NCBI GenBank assembly: GCA_007449985.2
Contig: VIIQ02000010.1
Location: forward strand, 827,260 to 891,259
Direction of reading: 5' to 3'
Source of the DNA: Desmodesmus armatus
Lineage: Eukaryota; Chlorophyta; Chlorophyceae; Sphaeropleales; Scenedesmaceae
Length of the DNA: 64,000 nucleotides
The translations under genes were made by a program, and so were the position numbers. Shown here in pieces: positions 10,561 through 23,200 of the stretch; the first letter of the stretch is position 1, and every line of letters starts with the position of its first letter. The notes under the pieces are model-generated. The model worked only from the letters and a program-made list of their open reading frames with translations, was not told the origin of the DNA and searched no databases.

Positions 10561-10649
10561 GTAACAATCAACGCACCTCCAGCACGCAAAATTTGCCCCA
10601 TAACCAGGTGATCTTCCCTGGCTCTTGGAGAGCGTGCATGCCCAGGCGC

Positions 10650-11745
10650 CTACACCATCGTGGCAACAGGTGCCACCCGGGTCATACTGCCGCTGAGGGC
10701 TGGTGCCTTAGTCAGCAAAGGCTCATACCCCTCAGGTGGCACCTCAGGGAGTCTGTTGGCAGCCTTGAGGTGCCACACAGTGCGCATCTCCTGCGCCAGT
10801 CCGCAGGACATACACCAGAAGTGCAAGCAGCAGTCACTACCAGAGCCTCTGTCAGGGCTCCTGAAGCATGAGATGCAGCAGTCACCACCAGCACCAGTGT
10901 CAGCAATACCCAGCAGTTTGCGCAGCTGCGTCCTGCGCCGCCCACCAACATACACGGCCCAGACGACCCCACAGCTGATGGCGAACCAGAACAGTAGCTT
11001 GTCCAAGGTTTCGCTCATGATCCTGCAGGAGAAACTTGGCTTTACGGGAAGGTCTGTGGGGTCCTGACCAGCAGGGGGGGCGCAGGTGGCAACCTTTGCA
11101 AGTTCGAAGAGGAAGCTGACACAGAAGACCAGGCCGAAAATGAGGCAGAAACACTTGCACATCTCCCCCCAAAAGGAGGTGCGGAATACCCTGGAGGTAG
11201 TCCACCTGGTGGGCAGGAACAGCAGAGGGCAGGGGTGGGGGAGAATTTGGAGCAGCAACGTTGGTTCAGTGTTGTGCATGGCAGGACGCACAGCGACTGT
11301 TGCAGTGCATGTGCCAGATGCAATGCCAAGCAAGGCTTCTGCAAGCAGCTGCATCAGGATGCTGAAGCAGCATCGTGTGGGGTGCTGTAGACTCTGCCAG
11401 GTCGTGATAACTTTACCCAGCAGCATGTATCCATCAGCTTACCCGTAAGCCACGCATGGGGCGAAGTGTGCAGTGCAGCAGCTGATGCAGTCAATGGGAG
11501 AGCAGGTGCCACAGAAAGCAAGCCAGTGTGAGCGCCACCTGCAGCAAACCACAGCGCAGCGTTTGTGAGTATCAAAAGTAGACCGACATGTTACAAAACC
11601 TCCTGCAGGTAGTTGGCTGACGAGACAGGCAGATAGAGCCAGGCCCTGAGGGGAGGAAGCTGGCCCAGACTTGCACACACTTATGGCGCTCCTCTTACTT
11701 CTGCGGCTTGTCCTCATCACCAAGCTCAAGAGACTTTGAGGCCAT
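10650..11745 (-). CDS. PLAC8-family cysteine-rich membrane protein
   Basis: Exons from the 5' end: 11745-11699, 11538-11443, 11190-10650 (684 bases, 227 aa; phases 2 and 2 match). PLAC8 proteins are small cysteine-rich membrane proteins; plant members affect cell number or move divalent cations. The domain opens with WRSHWLAFCGTCSPIDCISC and HFAPCVAYG. A hydrophobic segment (CLIFGLVFCVSFLFELA) and a second one (LLFWFAISCGVVWAVYV) follow. It closes with CCLHFWCMSCGLAQEMRTV, the typical CC-C-A-RE ending. The short N-terminus MASKSLELGDEDKPQK is hydrophilic. Two degenerate copies of the last exon lie just downstream. Substrate and location are not shown by the sequence. Confidence 0.88.
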
Positions 11746-12964
11746 CCTGTAGATCGTTCTTGTTACAGTTCTGGTGGACGTCGCTGCTCGGTGTGGGCTC
11801 TCGCCACATCAATGCACTGCCAGTCTCAGGGAGTGTGCTGATCGGGCTTTACGAGGGCGCTGGATTGCTGCATGCTTGCGGAAACGGACGTTGTGCTGCG
11901 CTTTGACTGACCAATCTACTGGTCTCACACTATCAGTCCCCTGTGCATGTCGGAATATGGAAGGTCACTCGCAGGCCTATATCCAAAAACAGTGGAGGGT
12001 TTTGCCGTCTCCTGTTACCTTAATTTTACTATAACGTTGCAAAACTGCTCAAACGGCCGTGCGTAGACTCGGTGCCGCCCCACAAACTGCCTGCTTTTCC
12101 AACGTCATGTGGATCTGCCAAACTGATCTGCCAAACAAGATCTGTCACCCTTGCTGATGGGCTGGTTCACAGCTTGGACGCATTGAAGAAGGAAAATAGG
12201 CGTCACTGACCCTTCTGGGTGGACGTACACATGGAAAGCAAATGTTGCAGCTCCAAAAAGTACTTTTACTCAAGGTACTGTACACACTTGGCCCCTTCAT
12301 CATCTGACTGCCTGCTTGCCCCAGTCAGTCAGGTCAAACTCATGCGCACATCCTATCAACTTAGCGGCCGCTGTTTGTGCAGCACGCTGCAGCAGCAGAG
12401 ACCTCAGTACCATGGCGACTACGTATCACCACACTGCAGCCATTTGAGCTGCAGGTTGCCCGCAATGCCAACATGGCCCACGCCGCAAACAGCCCTTATT
12501 GCAACATAAGACCAGCAGAAGCTGCACCTTCACAGTGCACACAAACCTCTACTTGACTGAAACCTCACACCACTTCACAGGTGTGAGGTCACTCCACCTC
12601 ATCACACATGCTGGTCACACCTCACACAGCTTCTTGCAGCACTGGTGTGGATGGTATCATGCAATGCCCAGTGCCTTAGTCCCCCTGCATTTGATGCCCC
12701 GACAGGGTGTGTGTGCATCTGGATGAAGCAGGTTGCACTCCTGAATATACTGCTACCATGAGACAAGGGGGACTCCTGGCTCCCTTGCAGGGCCAGTTGC
12801 CGCCAACTTATCCCAGCAGCATCCCACAAACCTACAAAAACCTCAGGAAACCAGGGTCAGCAGCCACCCAACACAGTGACAGGGTGCCGGAAGCTCCGCA
12901 ACAGTACTCCTACAATCTGACTATTGGATGCAAAACACTCCTGGGATGCTGACTAGACTCTGGC
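11746..12964. other. Gene-poor stretch between PLAC8 and GH79 genes
   Basis: This holds the PLAC8 promoter and the 3' UTR side of the GH79 gene. A short foldback CCTCACACC/GGTGTGAGG lies near 12567-12593, with a further GTGTGAGG/CCTCACAC copy near it. No coding exon with consistent junctions was found. Confidence 0.5.
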
Positions 12965-15900
12965 TCAATCACTCTCACTAGCAGCAGACACAGGTGCCGA
13001 CCGACTCACGCCAGGCACTACCAGGATGGTCCCAGTAATAGCAGGCGCCGACACAACAATCTTACAGCTGCCGTCGGGCAGAGCAATCGACTCAACTGCC
13101 TCAGACTCAACCGTGCCTTGGATCTTCCCTGTAATGCCAGCCTCCATGTAGTGCTGCCCCCTGATGGTGACCCCCGCCTTGCTAAAGATTCCTCCGTAGC
13201 CTGGCAGCATGCGGGACAGGGTGGCCTTGCTCTGGCAGTGTGTGTGCTCCAGCTTGAGCTCCATGTTGCAGGACTTATCGATGTCCTTGTTCAGGATGGC
13301 GATGCGGAGCTCATCGTTGGACCCCTTCACGGCCCACAGCTGCAGGGTGACCATAGAGGGATGCGGCAGCAAGACAACAAGGCGTGAAGGTGGATCAATG
13401 CTGCCAGCATGGTGCCACAGTGTGTTGATTGGTTTGATGAGAACGGCGTGCAGGGGGTGTGGCTACATCAGTGGGTGATGGGTGTGGGTTCAAGTCGGTG
13501 TGGTCCAGAATAAGGAGCTTATCTTTTGCCAGTGCTGTGAGCGTCAATACTTGCTGCTGCTGATGCACCAAGTGCTGCTCTGCTCACCTTGATGTTGGCC
13601 GTGCAGTTCTCCCATCTGTCAACATTGGCTGCGACAAAGCTGCTGTCAGCATCACGCCCGTAGCCACCAGCGGTCATGACGGTCCAGAACAGGTAGCCGT
13701 ACCAGGGAGCGTGCACACTGGGCCAGGGCAGAGGGGGCTTGCCTTCAGGCTGCAGCAGGAGGGGGGATTGTGCAGGTTGTCAGCAACAGGTATGGGCCTC
13801 ACCATACGATCCAGCGCACAATCCACAATTATGCAGCAGCTGAGACATGTGCAATCCTTCCCTTGCCCCACCCAATGGAGGGTTTGTATGTGGCAATGTC
13901 ACTCGATCCCAGGCACAGCACACCGCAGCACATTCCCCCCTACCTTCTCAAAGTTGGTCTGCACACCGGTGTTGGGCTGGCTGTCGCCGCTAGGGTCGCC
14001 ACCCTTGCCCCAGTGGAGGTGGAAGCCGGAAGCGCCCGCGTTGGCGAAGGCAAACAGTGCATCAGCGACCCAGAAGGCGCCCGCGTACGTGTCACTCAAG
14101 CCGACACGGCCACCACCATACCTGCAGGAAGCAACACAGTTTTTCTGTCAATGCTAATTTGACAACAGGTTGCACCTTCGGTCGTGCTAAATACAGCGGC
14201 ACAGTTTTGCACGCAACGACAGCACGCGCCGCCACGGAAGCTCCCAAGCGACAACAGCCCGTTGAAACTCACAGGTTGTTCGTCTCGCTGATGCGGATCT
14301 GCTGCTTGTTGTCCTGCGCAGCCTTCGCGTACACCTTGAACTTCTCGATCGCGAAGTCCTGCAGCCACTGACTCAGCAGCTCGGGGGCTGTCACTGTCTC
14401 GTTGTTGATGTAAGGGTAGTAGTGCGTGTTGACCTCCTTGAGATAGCACTTCCCCTTTGACACAACCTCGCTGAACCAGCTGGGGTCCTGTGTGTTGACG
14501 TTGCCTGCAGACAGCAGCACAGCTGATTGTGGACAGTGCTAGCGACTTTGTCGGTGCTACTGACTGCTTCAAGGCACACCCTGGGCTGACTGCCTGCCAG
14601 CGCCCGTCGCTTGCTGCACCTGCTGTTACTGAGTGCATGCACTTGATGGCCGAGTGCCGCCACAGCCCAGGAATGCGTCACACAGGTCGGTAGAACTTGG
14701 CAACACCACAATCCACCCAGGTTCCTTGTGACACTGCAGCCAGCAACCGCATCAGCAGCAAGCAGCACCAACCACCTCAAGACCTGCTCCACGCACCCCC
14801 CTCCCCCCACAGCACACTCACCCCATCCAGGCCCAGACAGCTGTGGGCCCTCAGGATCGTCGCATGGGTTGAGTGCTGTGGCCACCCTGTGGAAGTAGGG
14901 GGCATAGCCCTCAAAGCCAGGCACCCAGTTGCCGTCCTCTGTCCAGCCACCTAGGCCAGTCTTCAGCCAGAACTCAGGCTGCAAGAGCAAATGGCAAGGA
15001 CATGCAGCATCACCGGGATGTGAACACTCATGCAGGACCAGGCACCACTTGAAAGCAGTCCAACACTGCTGTCCCCTACACTACTTGAGCGTGGACAGCC
15101 CTGTCTTCGCATGTGCTGAGGGGCCCTTGGTGCAGCAAGCTGGTGCTCAGACGATCATCTTCTGCTACGTCGACAATGTGCAACCATCAAGGCACACCAA
15201 CCAGACCGCTGCCTCCCTGGCTGTCTGGTGATTGACCATTCTGCAGCGCAGGCTGCTGCCTGCCGCCACCGCTGCTGCTGCTGTTGCTGCTGCTGCTACA
15301 CACGCTGCTACCATGGCTGAACGCCACAGTCGCATCTCAACCTACCTCGTTGCCGAGCTCAAAGCCCTGCAGTGCTGGGCCCAGCTCCTTCTTAGCTGTG
15401 ATCATGAGCTGGCGGGACATGGCTGTGGCATTGCGCTGGTGCAGGGGCAGGCCAATGATGTACCTGCAGGCGAGAAAGCAGGCAAATACCGTTGACAGAT
15501 GTACCCTAAACTGCAGGCGGCTTAGTGGCTGAGCTGCACAACCACACTACAGGGTGGTGCATGGTGCGGACAACGCTGCTGCCGTGTAGCTGCTGGTCAG
15601 GAATGCAAGGCGCGTCCACCCCCCATGTTGCTACCACTGCTGCTACCACTGCTGTTCCACCACCACAACGGTTGCTGGTGTCGCTGCCCCTGCTGTTGCT
15701 GTTGCTGTTGCTGTTGGTATCACCCTGCCAATGCTAGCTCTGCTAGCCTTTCACACCTGCAGTTTGTTGCCTTGTGCAGCCGCTTGAGTGCCGCCCACAC
15801 CTCTGGACCTGGAAGCTCCTGCATGAGGTCCTGACTGGACCCCCCAATTCGCAGCAGAGGCTTTGCTGCAATCATATTGAACACATTCGCAAACGCCTGC

Positions 15901-16473
15901 ACGTTCTCGCCACCATAGTCCGTCATTCGCTTCCATTCGTGCGATGTTGCCAGGAAAGCCTGAGGGATCGGCCGGCCCTGGTTGCTGGGCCAGATAGCTG
16001 CGTAGGCTGTGGGCCAGCTAGCGTTTGGGGTCCCTGGGATGAACGGGTGACGGAACTCCTCTGGCGTTGAGGGCTCAGATGGCACTGTGCTGGTGGTGGT
16101 GTTGGTGATGGGCGCTGTCTTGTTGACTGTTGGGCGTTTGGGGGCTGCTGGAGGGGTTGGCGGTGTGCCTGCAGTTGGGTGGGGACGTGCAAGTATACTT
16201 GATTTATCATCATCAAAGTTGTGTATAATGCAGGGGTGAAGGGCATTCGAGGCAGGCGTGCACCCTCCCTGCAGCGCTCCCCAAGTGGCTAGGAGAAGAG
16301 GGATGGCCACAGAAGAGAGTTGTTGCTACTGCCCTGAACAGTGAGGGCTACGGTATCGCCCACATGCGGGCTTTCTGCGCTGTTGCCATTGCTTGCAAAG
16401 CATTTGCGATTGCGCATGGCTCAGGCTGCATGTTGCTCAAGCAAGCTTGCAAGCATCTTCCATCACCTTCCCA

Positions 16474-16530
<57 letters not shown>

Positions 16531-17395
16531 CCTACTGCTGCTGTTACTGGATGTCGTGCAGTTCTGGAGCAGGAGGAATTAGCATGGGTGCTTCCCAAAG
16601 CAGCACGGCCAGCTGCTCTAGCAGAGACAGTAATACAGCATTATGGGTCCCTCCAAGTTGGAGCCTCAGTTGTTGCGCTGGCTGCTGTGATTACTACTGC
16701 TGCTGCTGCTGCTGCTGTTGCTGTTGTGACGTGCAGGTAGCTCACCTCCGCACACTCCCTGATAGCACTGCTGGCTGGCGCTACAGAACGCCCCATCGTC
16801 CAGTGGCCTGCAGCTTGAGCCCTCAGTGTCAGTGGCAATGTCCTCGTTCAAGCACGACACGTCAAGGCCAGCACACACGTCTGCAGGACACACCGCACAG
16901 TAGGTCAGTACACATATGTGTGAAACCAGCAGCGTTGGACCGTCCCGGGGAGCCAAACAGTGTGCATATGTGCAGCAGCGTAATGAAGTCTGCTGATGAA
17001 TCACACTTACGTGTTGCTTGACTGGCTTGGAGCCAGACAGAAGCCGCCATGAACTTGTTTGGCCCCTTCGACTTGAGGTATGCATTGCAGTAGGTGCGTG
17101 TGCTGCCACGCAGCTTGTTGCAGTAGGTCTCTGTCAGCACACTTGTGCCACTGCTGCTGCCCACTGGGCTGGTGCCTCGCGTGCTGCGACTGTGCACTGA
17201 AAACTGTGTGACTGTCACAGGGACAGCAACAACGATAGCGACGACCACAGCTGCTAGGACTCCATACCAAATTTTACGTTTTGTGGAGTTGGAAGATGTG
17301 GGGGCTGTCTGAGGGATCTGCTGGCCCTTCAGAGGCACCTCTGCGACAGTCATCGTCGTTGCCAGCGGCAGATCAGCTCCTGCAGACTGCTTCAA
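12965..17395 (-). CDS. Membrane-anchored glycoside hydrolase family 79 protein
   Basis: Nine exons from the 5' end: 17395-17011, 16880-16746, 16168-15757, 15463-15346, 14978-14822, 14504-14273, 14121-13944, 13749-13588, 13339-12965 (2154 bases, 717 aa, phases all agree). The N-terminal tail is followed by a membrane segment (WYGVLAAVVVAIVVAVPV), giving a type II topology. A cysteine-rich module comes next (CAGLDVSCLNED ... CSASQQCYQGVCGG), then a Thr/Pro linker and the catalytic barrel. GH79 enzymes cleave beta-glucuronides or related sugars. The likely acid/base Glu is in FELGNE and the likely nucleophile Glu in RISETNN. Supporting blocks are LLRIGGSSQD, VNTHYYPY and DTYAGAFWVADALFAFANAG, with a beta-rich C-terminus. 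Both catalytic Glu residues are kept, so activity on extracellular glycans is plausible. The substrate is unknown. Confidence 0.9.
16479..16530. repeat. (CTG)n trinucleotide tract in a GH79 intron
   Basis: Some sixteen CTG units lie between GH79 exons 2 and 3. A second, shorter CTG tract sits at 16696-16728 in the same intron. Confidence 0.85.
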
Positions 17396-20222
17396 GCTGG
17401 TTGCTTATAAAATGATGATATCAAACTACTAGTCTAAATGCGACCTGCTGGGCTGGCTGCCACTCAGTTGCTTCAACGGCCCGCCAATTGCCTGCCCGCC
17501 AAATTAGAAAACAAGAGGCAGGCTTTGCACACACAAGCACGATGATGTTAGCAGTGCAACATCAAGCTTACTTACGTATTTCCTTGCAACTGTGTCATTT
17601 CCTAGCCGATGATCGTTTGACTGAGTCTGCAGCAAGAGCGACGAGGGCATTGAAGCACTGCGCCTGCTAACAAACGCATATCACAGTATTCATACCTCAC
17701 TGCGATAGAGGTTTAGCAAGTCCCTGTGTCTGTTTGCGCACACCTCCGTGCCAAGGACAGGTGCTAGCCCCATCTGTCACAGTGTGGGTGGCAACCGTAT
17801 AGTTTACTCCTTGAAACTTCCCCTAGATCTCGCCTTAGTATTTAAAAGACTGTGCTGCTGTGTGCCTCCAAAGTACGTGGTCGACATGTGCTGGTGCATG
17901 GCACTGGTGAACGGTGTGGAACAGTGAAGAGTGCCCATATGTTGCCAACATAGCATGACTTGCCACGAACAATTACATGTCATGATGATCAGTCATTGTG
18001 TCCAGGTAGCCTTGATGTGTGCTGCTGTGCTTCAGCACTGCTGCTCCTGCCAACAGAGCACACAAGCCTCATCGCTGGCATTCACTGCTGCATTCACCGA
18101 GTGTCCTACTCCGCAACATGAACCTGGCCATGTCCTTTCCTGAATAGACAACCTCAGCACGTTACAATAACCAAAAGTGGCAGCACGATGGTTCTTTGCA
18201 TCCGCTGGCGCATCTGCTGCCAATGGGCTACCAAAAACACATAACCATTGTGCCAGCATGTACGTTGCATACCCTCAAACAGCCATGCAGCCACGGCTTC
18301 TGGGTGTGAAGGGCAGTCACCCATGGCAAGACACATGGCGGGCAGCTGTGAGCACCAAACATGCGCTCGGCTGATGTACCCGTGCACGTGAGGGGCCTCT
18401 CAACAGATACAACTTGAACCACAAACGGGGCCACAGGCTGACAGGACAAGCTTCGCAACCCAAACCCCCGCCAATCAAACAACAGAACACCTGCTGCTGC
18501 ACCTCTTCCAAGCGCAACTCCCAGTACAACAGACATGGTGTAAAACAGCCCAAAATTGCATGTGTCGCATGCTAGGTGCAAAACAGCCAGCTGGCAGTTG
18601 ACCAGCCCTGTAACATGCTGCACTACACACAGTTGCAGCCTGGAAGCCTTTGTGCCCTGTAAACAACCCTCCCTGGTGCCCAAAACAGGAGGCAGCTAAA
18701 CTTGCTGAGCGGAAAACCCTGGTTGTACACACATGCATCCATTCACAACCACCCATGTGAAGGCTCCAGGGACTAAAAAAGCGATGCCGAGTGGGGTAGG
18801 CCAAGCAGAGCAGCTCAGGACAAGCTGCAGACGCCTGCAGGATCAACTGCTGAACAGAACAGAGGGTCGAGACTGCTAAGCGACCACAGGGTCCGTCCAA
18901 TGTGCCGTCATGAATTGCCTTCTTCGACACACGCGTCCATGTCTCAACAGGCTTCCATATAATGCAGCACAGGTGTGCTTGCCTATGATGCAGCACAGGT
19001 GTGCTTGCAGGCTCAGGCTATGGCTGTGGAAGCTGCAGCCAATCCAAGAAAAACCTCACCTGCCTACCTGCACCAACAGCTCACCCCAACCTCACCCCAA
19101 ACACACAACCTAACAGTGCCCAAAAACGATGTGGCACAGAACAGGTAAAGTGCAGGCAACTCCAGCATACACAGCCTGCAGGCTACATGTCTGGACGCCT
19201 GCTGAGGCCGGCCTTTGCCCTAGTGCAGTAGTACTGCACAGCGCTCGCGCGACCGAACTGGAAAATCGACACCTTGCCCACGTGCCTCCAGTCCCCAGGG
19301 CTGCTCGCCTTCATACAACAGCCTGCCTCTCGGTACGTCATTCAGTTGACAGGCACCACTGCGCCACTGTCAACCCTGTTTGGTGTGTGAACACACACAG
19401 CATGCACGCTGTCCAATGCTCGCTCCAGCAAAGGGCTTCACCCCTCCGACACAAAATGCACTGCTTCAGAACCAACCTACTCACGCTGGGTCAGCACTAA
19501 ACTGCTGCCACAGCCATGTACAAACACGCAGGTCCAGCCATATGCACAGTGTGCAACTGTGCACAGAGTGCAAGTGTGCGTGTAGCTGAAAAGTGAGGAC
19601 TGTAACAACTCCTCACAAAACCCCAGCCTCCAGAAACACCCTGCAAGTAGGTCCAGCCCTCAACACCACCACGCTCACAGGACTAGTATACAGAGATCGA
19701 CAGGGCAGAGCATGCACACATGCCCCAGGGCTGAACCCCCAGAGACCAGGCGCACACACAGCCCATGCCAGCTGTACGTTCAGCACACACATATACAGCT
19801 GTGCTGAATAGAAGTGGCCAAGCCACACCAAAGAAAGGACCACCAACGCAGTAAAGCACGTGTGCAGGTGTGTGCACAGCCAGGTGCGTGCATATGCTAT
19901 ATCGCAGGACGCCCTCAATCAACGCTCATAAGAGATGTCTACACACTACCAAGACGTATAAACACCAGTACTGGACAAGCTATCGTGTGTGCTGCAGAGC
20001 CTGTGCCCACCAGACACCATTGGCCACTGCAGCGACAGCAGCACACTACCAGGATGTGTGCTGCAAACCCCTCCACGACATGGAAGTCTCAACTTCAAGT
20101 CAAGCTCTACTCCCTCCTCCCCTGCCTGCCGGCATGCTGTTGACGATCAGCACTGTAAGTGCGAAGTCCAAAGCTGCTTGCAGTAAGGCCAGAAGAAGCA
20201 GCCGCTCCTCTGCACAAAGCCT
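17396..20222. other. Long gene-poor stretch between GH79 and KEA genes
   Basis: No conserved protein was recognised here on either strand. It should contain the GH79 promoter and the KEA 3' UTR. A small direct repeat, ATGCAGCACAGGTGTGCTTGC, occurs at about 18960-18980 and 18986-19008. Open frames exist (for example 173 codons on the minus strand at 18475-18996) but lack family motifs and splice support. Confidence 0.5.
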
Positions 20223-23200
20223 TCACACATGACCAGAGCTGTTGGGAGGGCTGCTGGCTGCTGCCGCTGCAGCCCGGGCCTCGCCTGCTGCAGTGCCATT
20301 GGCCAGCACCTGCCCATTCACCGCCTCTGCCCCGCTGCTGCCATTGAGCGCTGTTGCTGTTGTCGCTGCCGCCCCAGCAGACTGCTGCAGCAGCCCGTCT
20401 CGCACCAGCGGACATTCATTGCAAGGTACCGCAAGCTCCGCTGATGCCGGCCGCGAGGCCGCCTGCATCAACATGCCGTACTTGTACCGCCCGTCCAGCA
20501 CAAACATCTCAACCTCCTTGCCTTTCTTCTTCTTCTTCTCCTGCCCGCTGCTGCTGCTGCTGCCGTCGTGACCCTGCACGTCAATCACCAGCGCGTGCTG
20601 CGAACTGCTGCTGCCCTCGCAGCCAGTCGCGCTGTCCATGCTGCTCATGCTGAGCAGGGCGTCCCCACTCCCGCTGACATCCGCATTCGCCAGATCCTGC
20701 TTGCTGGGCAGCGCGGCAGCTGTGCGAACGGCCAGAGCCTCATGGATACCCTTGCGCAGGAGGCTGATATCTGTGTCTGGTGTGCCGAGGTCTGACAGGA
20801 GTGTGGTGCCCAGGTTGAGGCCTGCCTCGCTGTTGACCACGCATGTCTGGTCAGCACCAGCCTCACGCAGCTTGGCAGCGTGCCTGCAGGACGGGTGCGA
20901 TGATGGGGACGGATGCAGGAACAGAGTTTTCAGTGTGAGATCAGTGACCGAAAACGAGCTGCACAAGCACTACGCGAGGCCCATGGGCTGTGCCAGCATG
21001 GTGCCGCCGTCCATATACGAGCCCCTCGGCAATATGGGCGGAAAAGCATGTAGGTGGTGCAGCTCAACATGCATGTGCGTGTCAGTTGTTTCCAACGCTA
21101 GCAAGATTGGCACCCTTCACCCCGCCGATCGCAGGCACAAGTGCAAACCAAGTACGCCTGCTACAGCCGCGCATAGCTCAGCACCTTTCAATGGTTATTA
21201 ATTACGCCAGCGACCTACGATGCACTGCAAACATGACCAGTTGGCTTACTTGAAGTTCTGGGCGCATGCATAGATGGGCACGCTGCTGAAGGCGGCCCGG
21301 ATGCTCTTGACAGCGTTGGTGGCCAGCTCAGGTGTGCTGTGGCACACCACCACAGCCGAGGGGCGCTTCACACCTGAGAGCAACACCAACAGCAGGCACA
21401 CTCGCACTCTTGTACTTGGCGTCATGCCCATAACACAGTTACATACATATCACACTCAAGACTCATATCTTCTGCCAGAGCAGCAGCACCCTCAATAATC
21501 TGCACAGGCAGCAGCACCCCAAACCTCCTCCCACAAAAATTCCCACCAAAGCAGAAGACAGCACCCCTCACCTGCTGCTTTCAGCACATCGCTGCGTGCG
21601 CCGTCCCCATACTGCACTAGGAAGCCTGCCTGCCTGCTGGCGTTCACGCGCGAGGGCTCCAGGTCAAAGGCTATGTAGGGCCTGCTGGCTGAGGCCAGGG
21701 GGCTGGACAGCATGTTGGCCACCATCTGACCCTGGGGGCCAAAGCCCAGGATGACGATGGGGTCGGCAACCTGGCAGCAAGGACACAACAGAGGCAGGGG
21801 CCAGGTGTCGGTGTCTGCGTCCTGGGAGTTTGAACGTCAACACGCTGCCAGTCACACGCACTATCGCAGCCCGACACAGCCTATGACTGTTGACAAGAGC
21901 AAGCTTTTCACACCGTAAGCCAGGGGACCACGTGAACCCACCAACCCCAAGACCAGAGGTGACACCACCCCACTCACCTCAAGCCCCTTTGGTGCCCTAT
22001 CCTCGTCATCGCTCGCCCCGCCCGCTGCCGCCTCCATCGCGTCCACAGCATCGCCCAGCTTGCTGCCCAGGGCCGCCAGTGCTGGTGTCATGGCCATGGA
22101 GGCCACCACGGTGATGATCAGGATCTGGTTCAGCTCCTCAGGCAGCAGCTTCAGCTGTGGGTGGGGGTGATGTTCAGGAAGATAGTGACAGCAGGAGGGT
22201 GAATCAGACACAGAAACAGTAGTGTAGGCAGGAAGAATCTTGAGGACCCACTGGAAGTGATGATCAGGATCTGGTTCAGCTCCTCAGGTAGCAGCTTCAG
22301 CTGTTTTGGTGAGGATGATGTGATGGTGAGGATAGTGCCAGCAGGAGGGTCGATTAGACAAAGAGGCAGTACTGAAGGTAAGCAATAATGCATGGAGAAT
22401 GGCTTGTAGAGAGCCACCGGCAGGGCAAGCACACTGGCCAGCGCGCTGGGTGTCGACAGCAACATGTAAAGCATTCTATATGGTTGTGTTGCTATCTGGG
22501 GAGCTATTAGTGAGCCAGCTCAAGCATGTGTCAGGAAACAAAGGGCGGGAGGCCCTGCCTGAGCTTATCAAGAGAGCAAGTGACTTGCATCCCGCCACAA
22601 TGAACCAGCAATACATTCAAAAGAGACTGCTGGGGGCTGCTCACCTGGCAAGCAAGGCTGAGCAGCACAAAGGCAAACTCCCCTCCCTGGGCCAGCATGA
22701 ACCCTGTGCGGATGCTCTCAGACCTGCCGAGGCGGGGTGCAGGGGAGAGAAGCGGGCGCAGCAGAGACAAGGGCACAACACAGTTACAACAGCAACATGC
22801 TCCAAGCACTGTCCATGCTGACGGTTTCTGCCCCTTGGTAACAACCCCAAACTCCCAGCCCTCAGACCACCACGCACACTGTAAACCATTCCCCGCACAC
22901 GCAGACTGCATTCAAAGCATGGTGGGTGCCATCATTACCACCTCACCCCATGGCAAGTTCTGTAAAAATCCAAAAAAGAGTGACACTCACTTGGTGAGCC
23001 CAAACAGCGGTCCCAGCATGGTGTTGACAGCTGCCTTGAGGCTGACCAGACCCGCCAGCATCCACAGGATGACGTCCCAGTTCTCCCGCAGCACTTCCAT
23101 GTTGAGGCTGCCGCCCACTGACAGGAAGAACAGACCGATCAGCAGGCCACGGAACGGACGGATGTCGGCCTCAACCTGCAGCAGGCGCAACGGGCAGAGC

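Noticed and set aside
18228..18996. Overlapping 151- and 173-codon minus-strand frames
   Set aside because: They lie in the probable KEA 3' flank, lack motifs, and overlap each other in different frames.
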